From Charina bottae (Eukaryota; Chordata; Lepidosauria; Squamata; Charinaidae): DNA of 64,000 bases. The DNA lies in assembly GCA_023362775.1 (NCBI GenBank), contig JALMGJ010000003.1:74556855-74620854 (forward strand), given 5' to 3'. Made by a program: the position numbers and the translations under genes. Numbering within the stretch: position 1 is the first letter of the stretch; every line of letters starts with the position of its first letter. This document shows, piece by piece, positions 1-10,931 of the stretch. Below the pieces are notes generated by a model. It saw only the letters and a list, made by a program, of their open reading frames with translations. It ran no database searches and was not told where the DNA came from.

Positions 1-2
1 GG

Positions 3-3000
3 GAAGCAGGGAGGGCTCTCATACCAACAAAGTATGGAGACTATGCAGACATCTTCGGGGAACAAGAGGCCACGGTATTGCCCCCCAATAGACCTTTCGA
101 CTGCACAGTAGATTTAAAGCCTGGAGCCAAGACCCCAGCGGCAAGGCATTATGCAATGTCTCCAAAGGAGCTAGCTATCCTAAAGGAATATGTGGATACC
201 AACCTCAAGAAAGGGTTCATTCGGCCATCGACATCGCCTGCATCTGCCCCTACCTTCTTCGTGCCTAAAAAGCCCGATCCTTTCGCCCCAGCGGCACAGG
301 ATGGCTATAAGGGACCCCCCATGTGCACGGTGCATGACTACAGCGCACTCAACGCAGTCACCGTTAGAGACCACTACCCTCTTCCAGTTATATCGGAATT
401 GCTAGATCACCTGCAAAAGGCCCGCATTTTTACCAAGCTAGACCTCAGGAATGCCTACAATTTGATCAGAATAAAACCAGGCCATGAATATTTGACGGCC
501 TTTAACACCAGATATGGTAAGTTTGAATATCTAGTCATGCCTTTCGGACTAAGTAATTGTGGGGCAGTATTTTCCAGATTTATGAACCATATTTTCTCAG
601 ACTTGTTAGACAAATATGTAATCGTGTATCTCGATGACATTCTGATTTATTCTGAGGACCCCACCTCCCACATAACTCATGTGCGAAACATTCTGCAGAG
701 GCTGAGGGAGAACAAGCTTTTTGCCAAGCTAGAGAAATGTGCCTTTGACTTAACTCAATTAGACTATCTGGGATACAGGATTTCCACAGAAGGCATAGCC
801 ATGGATCCTGCAAAGGTCCAAGCAATTATGTCATGGAAGCCTCCCCGTAACGTCAAGGAGGTCCAGCAATTTTTGGGGTATGCAAATTTCTTCCACAAAT
901 TCATTGCCAGATATGCGGAGAAAGCGCGTCCCCTTACTCAGCTTTTAAAGAAAGACAAACGCTTTTGCTGGGGGGAACAGCAGCAAGCTGCCTTCCAGGA
1001 ATTTAAACAGCTGTTTGCATCCCCACCACTCCTGAGGCACCCCAACCCTCTAAGACAGTTCCACGTCCATTGTGATGCATCTAACTTCGCCGTCGCCGCC
1101 ATTTTGCTCCAAGCGGCGGACGAAAGAGGGGAAGCTTTGTTACCTTGTGCCTATTTCTCTCGCACGCTGTCACCAGCAGAGAGGAATTACGATGTTTTCA
1201 ACAAAGAATTGCTTGCCATAAAGTCAGCCTTTCAAGAATGGAGGCATTGGTTAGAGGGAGCGACATTCCCAGTCAAAGTTTACACAAACCATAAAAACTT
1301 GGCTCTTTTGCAGAGCTTGGGATTCCTCACCCCCCGTCAGGTCAGATGGAGTCAATTTTTTTCACGCTTCAATTTTGTCATCTCGTACTTGCCAGGCAAA
1401 CAAAACAAGCTGGCTGACGCCTTGTCTAGGCAGCCGCAGGACATTGCAGAACCTGACCAAGCCACCCAAGCCACAATCTTGCAGCCTCAAAATTTTGAGG
1501 AGTCTCCCGAGGGGGACCAAGTAGAGATCTTGGCAGCAGTCAGGCTAGCAGACGATCTCCTTGTACGAATCAAGGCTCAGCAGAGACAAGACCCCTATGC
1601 ACGGGCTAGGCTGGAGGACCTAGAAGGGGTCCAGAGTGGAACACCGTCCCCATTCACAGTGGAGGCAGGGACCCTTTGGCATAGTGGGCGGCTTTATGTT
1701 CCCAAAACCCTGAGGGAAGAAGTTCTACAGCTATGTCATGATAGCCCAACGGCAGGACACGGGGTGTGTGTGTTCAAGACGCTGCACAGAACACTCAGAG
1801 ATTACTGGTGGCCCAAGATGGCAGCGCACATAAAGACTTACGTGGCCTCTTGCCACGTATGTAGATGCGCTAAAACTGTTGCAGGGAAACCAGCAGGCCT
1901 TTTGCAACCCCTACCCACGCCTCCCCAACCTTGGGACACTGTCTCCATGGATTTCATCACTGACTTGCCACAGGCACAAGGCTTCACTTCCATCCTGGTG
2001 GTGGTGGACTGTTTTACAAAGATGGCACATTTTATTCCCTGCAAGGGCCTTCCAACAGCACAAGCTACAGCACAGCTCTTTTTGGACAATGTCTTCCGAT
2101 ATAGAGGTATGGTTAACCACTTGATCTCAGGTCGAGGTTCCCAGTTTACTTCCAGGTTCTGGGGGGCGCTTTTTCAGACATTGGGGGTCAAGATATACTT
2201 ATCCTCTGCAAATCATCCTTGCAGTAATGGCGAAGCTGAGAAAACTAACCAATTATTGCAGCAATATCTCAAATGTTACATTAACTACCGCCAGGACAAT
2301 TGGCCAGAACTCCTCCCAATGGCAGAGTTTTCTTACAACAATTCAGTACATTCCTCAACCAAGATGTCCCCTTTCCAGGCACTCTATGGCACAGACCCGA
2401 GAGTGTTGCCTCTTTCCTCCCAGCAAACACCTGTTCCTGCAGCCACGGATTTCCTGGCAGAAAGGCAGGCAGCCCATCAGCTGTTAACGGAGCAGCTTGA
2501 TCTGGCGAAAGCAGCCTATAAAAAGAACGCAGATGAACACAGACAGGAAGGACCTTCCATCTCACTGGGAGACAAGGTCTGGCTCTCTACTAAGTTTTTG
2601 CAATCTAACACGCCTTGCAAGAAATTGGACGCTAAGTTTGTCGGCCCTTTTCCAGTGCTACAGCAAATAAACCCTGTGGCTTATCGTTTGCAGCTTCCCC
2701 ACTCCATGAAGATCCACCCAGTGTTTCACAAGTCCTTGTTAGTCAAAGATTCCCCTCCAAGCGCCTTGCATTCGCATACCCCCCCCCCCACCTCCGATAC
2801 TTGTCGAAGGGGAACCGGAGTACGAAGTGCAAGAAATTTTGGATTTCAGAAGGAGGGGCAGGGGAATTCAGTATTTAATACACTGGAAGGGGTATTCTCA
2901 GACAGAGCGCTCCTGGGAAAATGCCAAAGACGTTCATGCCCCCTTGCTGGTGCATAAGTTTCATCAGCTTTTCCCTCACAAGCCTCGACCAGCTCGACTC

Positions 3001-3369
3001 CCAGAGCTACAGCCCCCAGCTGGAGACGAGGAGGCCGGCCAGCCTGAGGTGGTAGTAAGTTGCCAGCAGCCATTTTTGCTCCCTCCGCCGGAGCCAGCGA
3101 GGGGGGAGGAGGGGGATTCTCGCCCGTCCACCTCTGGTTTGCAGTTCCCAGGCAGGGGGAGGGAGAGCCCTGCTAACGATTTAGCTGTTTTTCAGGAACA
3201 GACAGCTGCATCCGAGCTATCTGATCAAACAGAAGGAGAGGATGACTCCCCGGACATTCCTTTCATAGACGACCTCCCTTCTCTGCCCAGCTCCCAGGAG
3301 GGGGAGGAGGAGATGGACACTTATTCACACGGGATCGTACCTGACACCAAGGACGAAGGAGGGGGGGGT
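3..3369 (+). pseudogene. pol: Gypsy pol: RT-RNase H-integrase-chromodomain, frameshifted
   Basis: This polyprotein would copy the element RNA into DNA and integrate it. Counting codon 1 at base 78, RT spans about residues 60-260 with YLDD at 184-187 (bases 627-638). RNase H covers about 335-450; its TNHKNL motif has Asn (bases 1287-1289) where Asp is usual. The integrase zinc finger (HDSPTAGH, then CHVC) lies around 555-600. The core begins near WDTVSMDF, and the usual SDRG reads SGRG, so the second catalytic Asp of the DDE triad is Gly (bases 2130-2132). The chromodomain (QYLIHWKGY and following) is in a different frame from about base 2800. The frames are shifted by one base at the C run 2779-2789. 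The downstream frame stays open into the LTR to 3435. A sequencing error in the C run is possible; the two substitutions are not explained that way. Confidence 0.9.
3352..3369 (+). promoter_or_regulatory. Polypurine tract of the gypsy element
   Basis: An almost pure G/A stretch (GACGAAGGAGGGGGGGG) sits immediately before the TGTTTTGG start of the 3' LTR. This is the expected position of the primer for plus-strand synthesis. Confidence 0.75.
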
Positions 3370-3653
3370 TGTTTTGGAGTTTTTGGCTGGAGAGGGTGGT
3401 GGTGTCAGGGAGACACAAGAGAGTGGAGAAGATGAGAGATAAGCGGGCCATGAGAGATAAGCGGGCACGCAGCTCGGAGTGCCTGGCCTATTTTCCCAAA
3501 CGTCAGAAGAATGCTCCGCCCTAGGTTGGACTGATATACTTGGGAATCTGTAGGCATCATTAGTTTAGCAGGATTTCTGTATGTAGGTATGCAATAAACA
3601 CTAGAGACTAGATTCCCTGCCTCAGCGTGTTATTTCTGCACCTACACACGACA
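3370..3653 (+). repeat. 3' LTR of the gypsy chromovirus, about 284 bp
   Basis: The segment starts TGTTTTGG right after the polypurine tract and ends ACACGACA, giving the TG...CA ends typical of LTRs. A polyadenylation signal AATAAA lies at 3593-3598, about 55 bp before the end. The 5' LTR is not in the window, so the boundary rests on the tract and the terminal dinucleotides. A short direct repeat (GAGATAAGCGGG twice) occurs near 3434-3465. Confidence 0.75.
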
Positions 3654-4560
3654 AGTAGGGTTTTAATAAAATATTATCCAGGTCACTCTCTTGGTTTGTC
3701 ATTTGTATTTCCTTTTTTAATTTCAAAACTTCAGCCAATCTCTTTTGTAAATCCAGTGAAACATCCTTTTCTAAGTCATTCTCTTGGCCTGTCAGTTGTA
3801 AATCCACTTTTAATGCCATCTCTATCTTATTTGTTCTACATCTGACATTTCTTCAATAACATCTTTTGGACATGGTCTATCCATAGAAGCAGACATCATT
3901 ACTGATATTGTTGATATTGTGGCTACTATTTTCTGATTCCATTCTTCAAAAGTCTACTTCAGTATTTTTTTTGTCATAACCATCTTGCAGGCCTGTATAT
4001 CTTTCCTCTACCTCAAATATTTAGTCCCCTCTAGTGTCTAGTTTTTGAAATCATGAATTTATTTATTTATTTATACAATTTATACACTGCCCATCTCACT
4101 ATGGCAGTGTATACATTCAATTTATCTATGTTTTGTCTTGTAAAAACCAAAACAGGATCTATTTCCCATGAGAAGCTGTTTGTACTTTATAATTAATTCC
4201 AAAATCTTACTGTAGAAGTTTCAATGTTCCAATTTTATCTGGACCCTTAGTCTGTTTATAACTTTCTAAGATCAAAAACTTATTTAGCTTTTTGCTGTTT
4301 ATTTCAGATTCTTTATATTCTTAAGCTTATAATTAAAGTTTTCTTTCATTCAAGATTAAAGTCAGACTCCCCTGGCGTTTTCAAACTTTTCATCCCGAAA
4401 GTCTCTAATAGCTTAGAAGTAGCGAGCAAATTCCAAAGGTGATTAGAAAGAGGTTCCCAGGAACGGGTCTACTCACTGGGACTTGGCTGTGGTCATCGGC
4501 TCCACTTTGGCCAAGCCATCTTTAGTTCACCATACCTCCCTTGGAAGCCTGAAACTGTGT
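3654..4560 (-). mobile_element. Possible L1-type LINE remnant (5'UTR/ORF1)
   Basis: On the minus strand a 65-codon frame (3622-3819) encodes a charged, heptad-like peptide with two diverged copies of a TGQENDLEKD/TNQESDLDN motif, as in the coiled coil of L1 ORF1. Broken frames continue to about 4000, followed by a GC-richer segment (4370-4560) that would be the 5' leader. A short (ATTT)n plus 'CTGCCCATCTCA' tail-like piece at about 4050-4110 looks like a separate insertion. I infer L1 from the coiled-coil character and layout only; no reverse transcriptase is present here. Confidence 0.35.
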
Positions 4561-4570
4561 ACATTTTTAT

Positions 4571-4760
4571 TTATTTGTTTTGTTTTTTAACCAAACTTAT
4601 GAATAACTGAACTGCTGGACCTTTCTTTTTGGTTGTTTTTTTTAAACTCTTCCATTTGGTGAACTGGTTCAATAGTACACCTTTCCTTTTAAAGTTTTTT
4701 TTCAACCAATCCATTAATTAACTTGTGGTCTTTCCTTTTTTGGTTTTCTGTCTTTGTTTC
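4571..4760. repeat. T-rich, about 60-bp imperfect tandem repeat (three units)
   Basis: Three successive blocks each contain a run of T, an 'aaccaa'-like core, an 'aactg/aacttg' segment and 'cctttcctttt'. They are diverged and about 60 bp apart. They lie upstream, on the minus strand, of the L1-like leader, so they may be leader monomers; that link is inference. Confidence 0.4.
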
Positions 4761-4835
4761 CTTTTCTATTTATATCACTCTCATGGAAATGACCTTAAAC
4801 CAGGGAAACAGGAAGGAGGCTCGGGATGGCCTGTA

Positions 4836-4861
4836 GAAGGGAAGGGAAGGGAAGGGAAGGC
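4836..4861. repeat. (GGGAA)n microsatellite
   Basis: About five tandem GGGAA/GAAGG units in a purine-rich stretch. Confidence 0.85.
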
Positions 4862-4869
4862 TGCAAGTA

Positions 4870-6179
4870 GGAGAAGGGGTGTGTGAGGGAAAGATTCTAC
4901 GTGAGTCTCTGTGTGTGTGCACCCATACACTTTTGTTGGCTAGTAGAACAAGGAAGCAAGCTATGCCCAAATCCCTTCCTGACCATCCTACAGAAGAGGA
5001 AGAAAAAAATTATCATTCTCAGAGTACAGATGCACCTCCCAGAAATAGAATCCAGTATTTTTTTTTCTATTTTGAAGCTCTCTAATGGGGCTTGCAAAGC
5101 CAAGTGCTGGAAGAAGTCATCTCTTTGGACTGAGTACAAAGACTGGGGTGAAAGTGACAAGAATTTGACAGTTTCTGCTTTTAGCTGAAATGACAGTAAG
5201 AATGGTGAAATGTCATGTATGTTTGTTTTTTTTCCATTGGTTGGCTGATAAAATGCTCCTTATGGGCATGTATCTGCTGCAGTGAACAGGAATAGGTGAC
5301 CTTTAAGATCCAACTATATGATTTTGTGACTGCTGCTCACTCAAATGGAAACCATGTGTCCTCAAAGACTTGCCCACAGAAAGGAAAACAATTGGGATTC
5401 GCTTTCCTGGCACAGTGGGAAGTGTAAAGAAGAAGCAGAATTCACCAATTGGGGTCCAGAGTAACTGCTGTCCAGGTGAAACATCAGCTGGCGTCATTTC
5501 CAGCCAGTATCCGCACAGGAGACAAGCAGCTGAAGACTGCTGTGTGAAATTACCCATAGTTTCACAATGCTGCGGTTATCCCAGCAGCCAAGGCTAGGAT
5601 GCATGATTTAGCCAGGGCCCGTATTAGAAAGAAAAGATCTTGGAGTGAGAACAGAAAAACTTGATACAAGTTTTTGTCAAGCTGCTGCAATAGAGGATAA
5701 TTCAGGGCAGGGCTGCTTTGCAACAGTAAACGTTATGGTGACCTGTTTACTCAACAGGTTCATGCAATTTGGGACCCCCAGACCTGAGCAGCTTTGCATC
5801 AGTGGCAAAAGTAATTCTTAGATCCTTCTGCCCATTAGCTAAACAGAATGTATCAGCAGACACATCTAGCAGAGGAAGAACATCTCAAAACTGAAACCTC
5901 CTTACATAGCAGGAAACACAGCTGAGTCAGGGATCCTGATGCCAAATAGGTTTTGTAGATTCTGCTTGAGCAGGGTTTCAGAATATATCCATGTGTCATA
6001 ACTGGTTCTTTTCAGTTAGAAAAATATCTGAAGGTCACACCAACACTCTGATAGTTATAGCTGCTAATTATGCAAGTACTTGGAGTCACCACAGTTTTTG
6101 TTTTTAAAAAAGATCAACATTAGTACAATACTGACATTGGTGCAAGCAATAGAAGTTTTGATTTTTCAACAGTGGTAAA
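4870..6179. other. No recognisable feature
   Basis: Short open frames only, on both strands, none resembling a known family. No clear terminal repeats or tails were seen. The right part (from about 5950) could be decayed CR1 ORF1, since CR1 begins to be readable at 6180. Confidence 0.5.
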
Positions 6180-6474
6180 AACTTCAGGGAGAAGGGGCTG
6201 CTTTGCAGAAATGGAATTCATCTCTCTAATTAGAGAAAGTACATCTTTGGATGAGGCGTGTCTAACCTGGCCAGGAGGGCTTTAAACTAGGATACAAAGG
6301 TAGGAGTTGTAAGAACATTGGTGAGTAATGAATTAGCAAGTAATGGAATGAATACAGCAGCAAAATGAAGTATTTTGGAAATTTCTAGTTAACAAAGAAG
6401 CAAAGGAAATACAGATATAAAGGAAAGAGGAGACTGAACACAGGGAGTCTAACCCTTATCTTAAATGTCTCTAA

Positions 6475-6696
6475 GTGAATGCACAAAGTATTGATAATAA
6501 GCAAGATGAGCTGAATGTCGTGAGGCACAAAGGCAAATATGATATAATAGGGATTATGGAAACATGGTGGGATGAATCCTGCCATTGGAACATTGGGCTT
6601 GATGGAGACACCTTTTTCAGAAGAACAGGCAACACAAGAGAGATGGTGGTGCAGTGCTATATGTCAGGAATGAAGTATCTGCACAGAGGTCACTGA
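6475..6696 (+). pseudogene. CR1 ORF2 endonuclease remnant
   Basis: A 73-codon open piece of the N-terminal endonuclease. ETWWDES carries the conserved Glu of the first catalytic motif, followed by a diverged GLDGDTFFRR segment. In an intact CR1 this domain nicks target DNA for priming. The frame then breaks before the YAPP/DFN motifs. Confidence 0.85.
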
Positions 6697-6754
6697 ACTG
6701 ATGATGACTATTAAAGAATCTGGGTTAAGATAAAAAGGATAAGCTAACAGAAGG

Positions 6755-6755
<1 letters not shown>

Positions 6756-6797
<42 letters not shown>
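6756..6797. repeat. (AAT)n microsatellite
   Basis: Fourteen near-perfect AAT units inside the CR1 copy. Confidence 0.97.
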
Positions 6798-6798
<1 letters not shown>

Positions 6799-6872
6799 TC
6801 CATTTATAAGGGCATCTAATTGAAAATTACAATAATATAGTCCATTTATAAGGCCATCTAATTGAAAATTAC
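6798..6872. repeat. 33-bp direct duplication
   Basis: Two copies of a 33-bp segment starting GTCCATTTATAAGG, at 6798-6830 and 6840-6872. They are 42 bp apart with one clear difference (GGG/GGC). A local tandem duplication next to the (AAT)n array. Confidence 0.9.
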
Positions 6873-7442
6873 TCTGGGTATCATACAGTGGGTTTTAAAA
6901 CATAAGCAAAACAATACAAAACAAAGCAGGACATACACTAATGGCAGCCCATTGGAGTATACATAAAATTCAAATAACTTGTCAATTATCTTTGAGGACT
7001 CCTGGAGAATTGAGGAGATGCCAGAGGACAGGAAAGAGCAAATGTGGTTCCCTCTTCAAAATAGGGAAAAAAATAAAAGAGGTTCCTAGCAATTATTGAC
7101 CAGTGAGCCTAGCATCAATACTTGGAAAGATGATACAGCAGATAATAAAGCAGGCCATTTATAAGGATCTTGAAGACAATGCCATGATTGCTAAGAGTCA
7201 TCACAGTTTTGTCAAAAATAGGTTATATGTAGACCTATTGTCTCCTTCTTTGACAGGATAACTACTCTAGTGAACAAAGGTGAATACTGTGGATATAATC
7301 TACCCTGATTTCAGCAAAGTTTTTGACAGGGTTTTACATGACATTCTCACTGACAAGCAGTTAAAGTGCAGTTTGAATGGCACTGCTGTACAATAAGATG
7401 GGTCCACAACTGTCTGGCTAACCATACTCAGAGTGAGGTTTA

Positions 7443-7724
7443 ATGGCTCTAACATCAAGTTGGAGAGCAGAAACCAGTGGAGTCCAACAGAGATCTGTCT
7501 TGGGGCTAATATTATTCAACATTTTTATTTATGACCTGCTAATCAAATCTGCAGATGACATAAAAATGGGAGGATTCATAAATACCCAGAATGACAGAAC
7601 AAGATTACAATCTAACTTGGACATGTTTGAAGACTGGGCTGAAAGGAACAAGATGTCATTCAATAGGGAGGAATGTAAGGTACTATGTATGTATAGGAAG
7701 GAAAGATATAGGGCACACATATAA
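7443..7724 (+). pseudogene. CR1 ORF2 reverse transcriptase remnant
   Basis: A 93-codon open piece. LGLILFNIFIYDL corresponds to the motif before the catalytic box, and SADDIKMGG to the FADDTK catalytic box. DMFEDWAERNKMSFNREECKVL matches the thumb region. Frame changes on both sides show the RT is broken. Confidence 0.85.
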
Positions 7725-8394
7725 GATGGGGGATTGATGGCTTGGAAGCAGTACATCAGAGCTAGACTTGAGTTTGGTCATTGAAAACAACCAGAACATG
7801 AGCCAGCAGTGGGAGACAGCTGCCAGAAGAGCTAATGTAATTTTGGGCTGCATTGTTTCAAAGGCATGTAAAGTCTTATTCCCCTCTGCTGTGCACTGGT
7901 GAGACTACACCTGGAGTACTGTGTACAATTTTGGGTACTGCAGTTCCAGAATATTATGGACAAGTTAGAACAGGTTCAAAAGAAGGTGACAAAAGATGAC
8001 ACAGGGATTTGATGTGCCCTTTGAGGACAGGCTGAAGAAATTTGAGATGTTCAGAAAGCATCCCAAATTTTCTAGAGAAGACTGAGGAGAGACATGGTAT
8101 TCAGGTACATAGAACATTGCCATAGGGAAGGTGGTCATAGGGAAGAAGGGTGCCAAAGGGAAGATTGGCACAGAAATTAGGACCAGAAACAATGAGTTAA
8201 AGTTGCATTTATCTAGATTTTGTTTAAATATAAGGAAAAACTTCCCGACAGTAAGAGCTGTACAACAGTGGAACAGTCTGCCTATGGAAATTGTAGGTTC
8301 TTCATCTTTGGAGGTTTTAAGAAGACACTAGACAGACACCTCTCAAGGATAGATGATACTTGGGGTACTTTCCAATTCCATGATTTTATGATAA

Positions 8395-8778
8395 GTTTAT
8401 TTTTTTTAAGCAAGTGTTATATTTTGGTACTGATCAAACGTAATTGTGATTTTACCTGCAGTATTGTTGCAGTTCGTTTTTATTTATGCAATGCTTCTGG
8501 GTTTGGTTGTTCCGTATGTTTGTTTTATTAGTATATTTTAACAGATTTGTACATCAGTCAGAGAACTGAGGTTAACTAGTGATTTAGAAATGTAACAAAT
8601 AAAATAAACAAGCAAATATAGATCCCTGCCATCAATCCAAAATCAATATATCTGAAATTACTGGCAAATAAATTCATGCCAGCTTCAACATATAAATTAT
8701 GGTTGTGTGAATTAACCCTCAGAAACAGTGCTTGAAGTAAGCATTGGTAAAATAAGCAACATATGAAATACCTCCTCT
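8395..8778 (+). other. AT-rich stretch with a likely LINE/SINE 3' tail
   Basis: From about 8550 the text (CAGAGAACTGAGGTTAAC..AATAAAATAAAC) looks like a decayed copy of the squamate L2/SINE 3' end, which normally reads 'cagagtc...gggcgg..aataaataaa'. Nothing else was recognised. Confidence 0.35.
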
Positions 8779-8790
8779 ATTAAAAATGCT
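8779..8790. repeat. Left 12-bp TSD of the RTE-type LINE
   Basis: ATTAAAAATGCT here is repeated exactly at 11357-11368, flanking the two LINE halves and the copia insert between them. Confidence 0.85.
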
Positions 8791-9106
8791 CCGTTCGATG
8801 TTTGATTGCTTCAGAATCAATGTAAATGGAGAGAAGATAAACCATCTCAGATTTGTGGATGATGTTGTACTGATCACAATAGATGTTCGAAAGCTGCAAA
8901 AACTGCTTTGACAACTTGACGCCGAAAGCAGAAAGGTGGGTCTAAAGATGAATAGGACTAAAACAAAATATATGCAGACAGGGAACCTTCCAAAATTCCA
9001 AATGAGGCTTCAGAACGAACTCATTGAAGAGGTTGACCATGTTGGCCTGTGTGTTTTCTTGCATATGCAGAGTATCAGAAAGCGTTTAGCTTCAGAGACC
9101 AATAAA

Positions 9107-9412
9107 TGATGCCAGTCATTGTAGTAACTTAGTTGCAGTTGTATTAGTTACTCATATAAATAGATACTATTTACAGTTTTCTTCCAGATCCCTGGAAGTG
9201 TTATAAAATCACATACCAAGTAGTAGAAAAAAACAGAAAGCAGTGAGCGTAAGCAGTAAGCAGTAAGGCAAAGCAGGGCAGGGCAGGCAGGCAGGTCCTT
9301 TTATACTCTTCAGCCTGGATCAAGTGCTGCCTGACCTTTTAAAGTTTGCAGGTGTTTACCTAATAAGGTTCTATTGCTGAGACTTACTTCTCAAAAGAAT
9401 AATACACCAACA
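9107..9412 (-). repeat. 3' LTR of the copia element
   Basis: On the minus strand the LTR begins TGTTGGTG right after an AAGAGGAG polypurine tract (9413-9420) and ends with CA at about 9107. A TATA box (TATAAAA on the minus strand) lies at 9299-9305. Short direct repeats (AAGCAGT and GGCAGG) occur in 9245-9295. The left boundary rests only on the terminal dinucleotide, so it may be off by some bases. Confidence 0.65.
9299..9305 (-). promoter_or_regulatory. TATA box in the copia LTR
   Basis: GAGTATAAAAGG on the minus strand, at a position fitting the U3/R boundary of a 300-bp LTR. Confidence 0.55.
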
Positions 9413-9569
9413 CTCCTCTTATTATGCTAGAGGTGTTAAGTCGCAAGCCTATTTTTTCAGTTAACTCTTTGTGTTTTACTGCAGCAAGGGGCTTTGTTAG
9501 AATATCAGCAATCATGTATTTGAGTCACAATACTTTAACATGATTTCACCTTTGGCTATGAAATCCTTG

Positions 9570-10800
9570 GCACGATAGCATCATATGTCAATATGCTTAG
9601 TTCTGTTCCTACAACCCTCAGACTGAGCCATATGAATACAAGCCTGATTATCTTCAAAAACAGTTACAGGCTGGTGCAATTCCATGCCTATATCTTTTAA
9701 CAATTGTTTAAACCATACAATCTTGTTAAAGATTTGTGCTAAGATATAAAATTCTGCTTCTGCTGAAGAAAGAGCAACAAGGGTATGTTTCTTAGAATGC
9801 CAGGCAATTGTTGAGCCAGCATACTGTATTATAGCTCCAGAAGTTGACTTACAGTCATTGAGGTCTGCTCCCCAGTCTGAATCAGCATATGCCTGTAATT
9901 CTCCTGTCCCAGAAGCAGAAAGCCTCAGACAGTAATTCTTTGTGCCTTGCAGATATCTAAATATTATTTTCAATGCTGCTTTCCCAGTAGAAGTTGGTTT
10001 TTCTACTTGTCTGCTTAAAATTGAAACAGCATTAGAAATATCTGGGCGAGAATGATTTGCAATGTACAATAAACTTCCAATCACAGATCTAAACCCATCT
10101 GCCTCAAATAACTCAGGTTCCCCCACCTCCTTCTGGAATTCAGGAAGCATAGGGGTTAAGACTGATTTACATTCCTGCATGTTAAACTCCTCTAGGAGTC
10201 TCTTGATCTTATTACTTTGGCTCACCAGGAAACTACCATCTTTTTCTCTGTATATTTCCAAGCCTAAGTAATTTGTCACTATGCCAAGATTCTTTAACGT
10301 AAAATTGTTCTTCAAGTATATTTCAAAATCATGTCACTGTTTGTCTGACAAAGTAAGTAACAGTAAATCATCAACATACAAACACAAATACATAAAACTT
10401 TGTTTGTCTTTCCTAACATAAACACATGGATCTGCCTTTCCTTTTTCAAAGCCAAAACTGCAGTGTTTCATCTAATTTTGGTTCCAGCAGCGAGCTGCTT
10501 GTTTCAAACCATAAATTGATTTTTGTAGTTCACACACCAAAATTTTACTTTGTTCAAAACCAGGTGGTTGTTGCATGTACAATTTCTGGTTTAATTCACC
10601 ATACAAAAATGCAGTTTGAATATCATAATGATGGACTGACATCCCTTTTAGTGCAGCAACCTTCAACAACAATCTGATTGATTCACCCTTTGTAACAGGT
10701 GCAAAAGTTTTGTCAAGTCTAATTATTTTCTTTGAGAAAATCCTTTAGCAACTAACCTTGCTTTGTATTTTTGAATTTTCCCACTAGCATCCTTTTTTAG
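9570..10800 (-). pseudogene. pol: Copia RT-RNase H, broken by stops
   Basis: The minus-strand pieces are 10472-10672 (IQTAFLYGELNQKLYMQQPPGFE and IYGLKQAARCW, typical of copia RT) and 9581-10315 (LGLEIYRE, LLYIANHSRPDI, then the RNase H region AYADSDWGADL, STSGAIIQY, ALSSAEAEF, EDNQACIHMA, RTKHIDI). The catalytic YVDD lies at 10367-10378. The RNase H acidic residues (SDSDW-type D, SSAEAE E, EDN D) are visible. Stops interrupt near 10334 and 10470, and the C-terminus shifts frame near 9578. The enzyme would convert element RNA into DNA; this copy cannot. Confidence 0.9.
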
Positions 10801-10931
10801 TTTGAGAAGAACTGGTCAGAAGAAAGAAAGCTGAATGGGCTAGATACAACTCCATTAGAGAAGTCTTACAAAATGAGAAGATCGACAGAAAACTGCATGC
10901 TAATCTTTTTAATTCGACTGTCTTACCGGCG

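Larger units (their letters stand above)
1..3653 (+). mobile_element. Ty3/gypsy chromovirus LTR retrotransposon, 3' part
   Basis: An LTR retrotransposon whose 5' LTR, gag and protease lie left of the window. The visible order is reverse transcriptase, RNase H, integrase, chromodomain, polypurine tract and 3' LTR, which is diagnostic of Ty3/gypsy chromoviruses (the Sushi-like group of fish, amphibians and reptiles). The frame is already open at base 3, so pol runs in from upstream. The copy is dead: it has a frameshift at an 11-C run and substitutions at catalytic positions. The right end abuts an L1-like remnant. The left target duplication is outside the window, so the insertion cannot be verified from flanks. 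Confidence 0.93.
6180..8394 (+). mobile_element. CR1 LINE, 5'-truncated and decayed
   Basis: The left edge reads as the end of CR1 ORF1 (NLARRALN). From 6475 the start of ORF2, the apurinic-type endonuclease, is readable (NKQDELNVV..DIIGIMETWWDES). Reverse transcriptase pieces follow between about 6990 and 7720: the PEDRKE entry motif, LFNIFIYDL, then FADD-region remnants and NKMSFNREECKVL. The C-terminal part (NIRKNFPTVRAVQQWNSLP) is at 8220-8330. The 3' end carries the CR1 signature of ATTCCATG/ATTTTATG octamer-like repeats at about 8376-8393. Many stops and frameshifts make it an old copy. An (AAT)n array and a 33-bp duplication interrupt it. Confidence 0.9.
9107..10810 (-). mobile_element. 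Ty1/copia retrotransposon fragment with 3' LTR, 5'-truncated
   Basis: Reading on the minus strand: the start of the RT domain (KKDASGKIQKYKARLVA, about 10805-10750), RT with YVDDLL, RNase H, polypurine tract, then the 3' LTR. The RT-RNase H order downstream of a missing integrase is the copia arrangement, opposite to gypsy. Gag, protease, integrase and the 5' LTR are absent, and the sequence passes straight into the host LINE at about 10805-10815. At least two in-frame stops and frameshifts break the ORF. Copia elements are uncommon in vertebrates but are known from squamates and fish. Confidence 0.88.
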
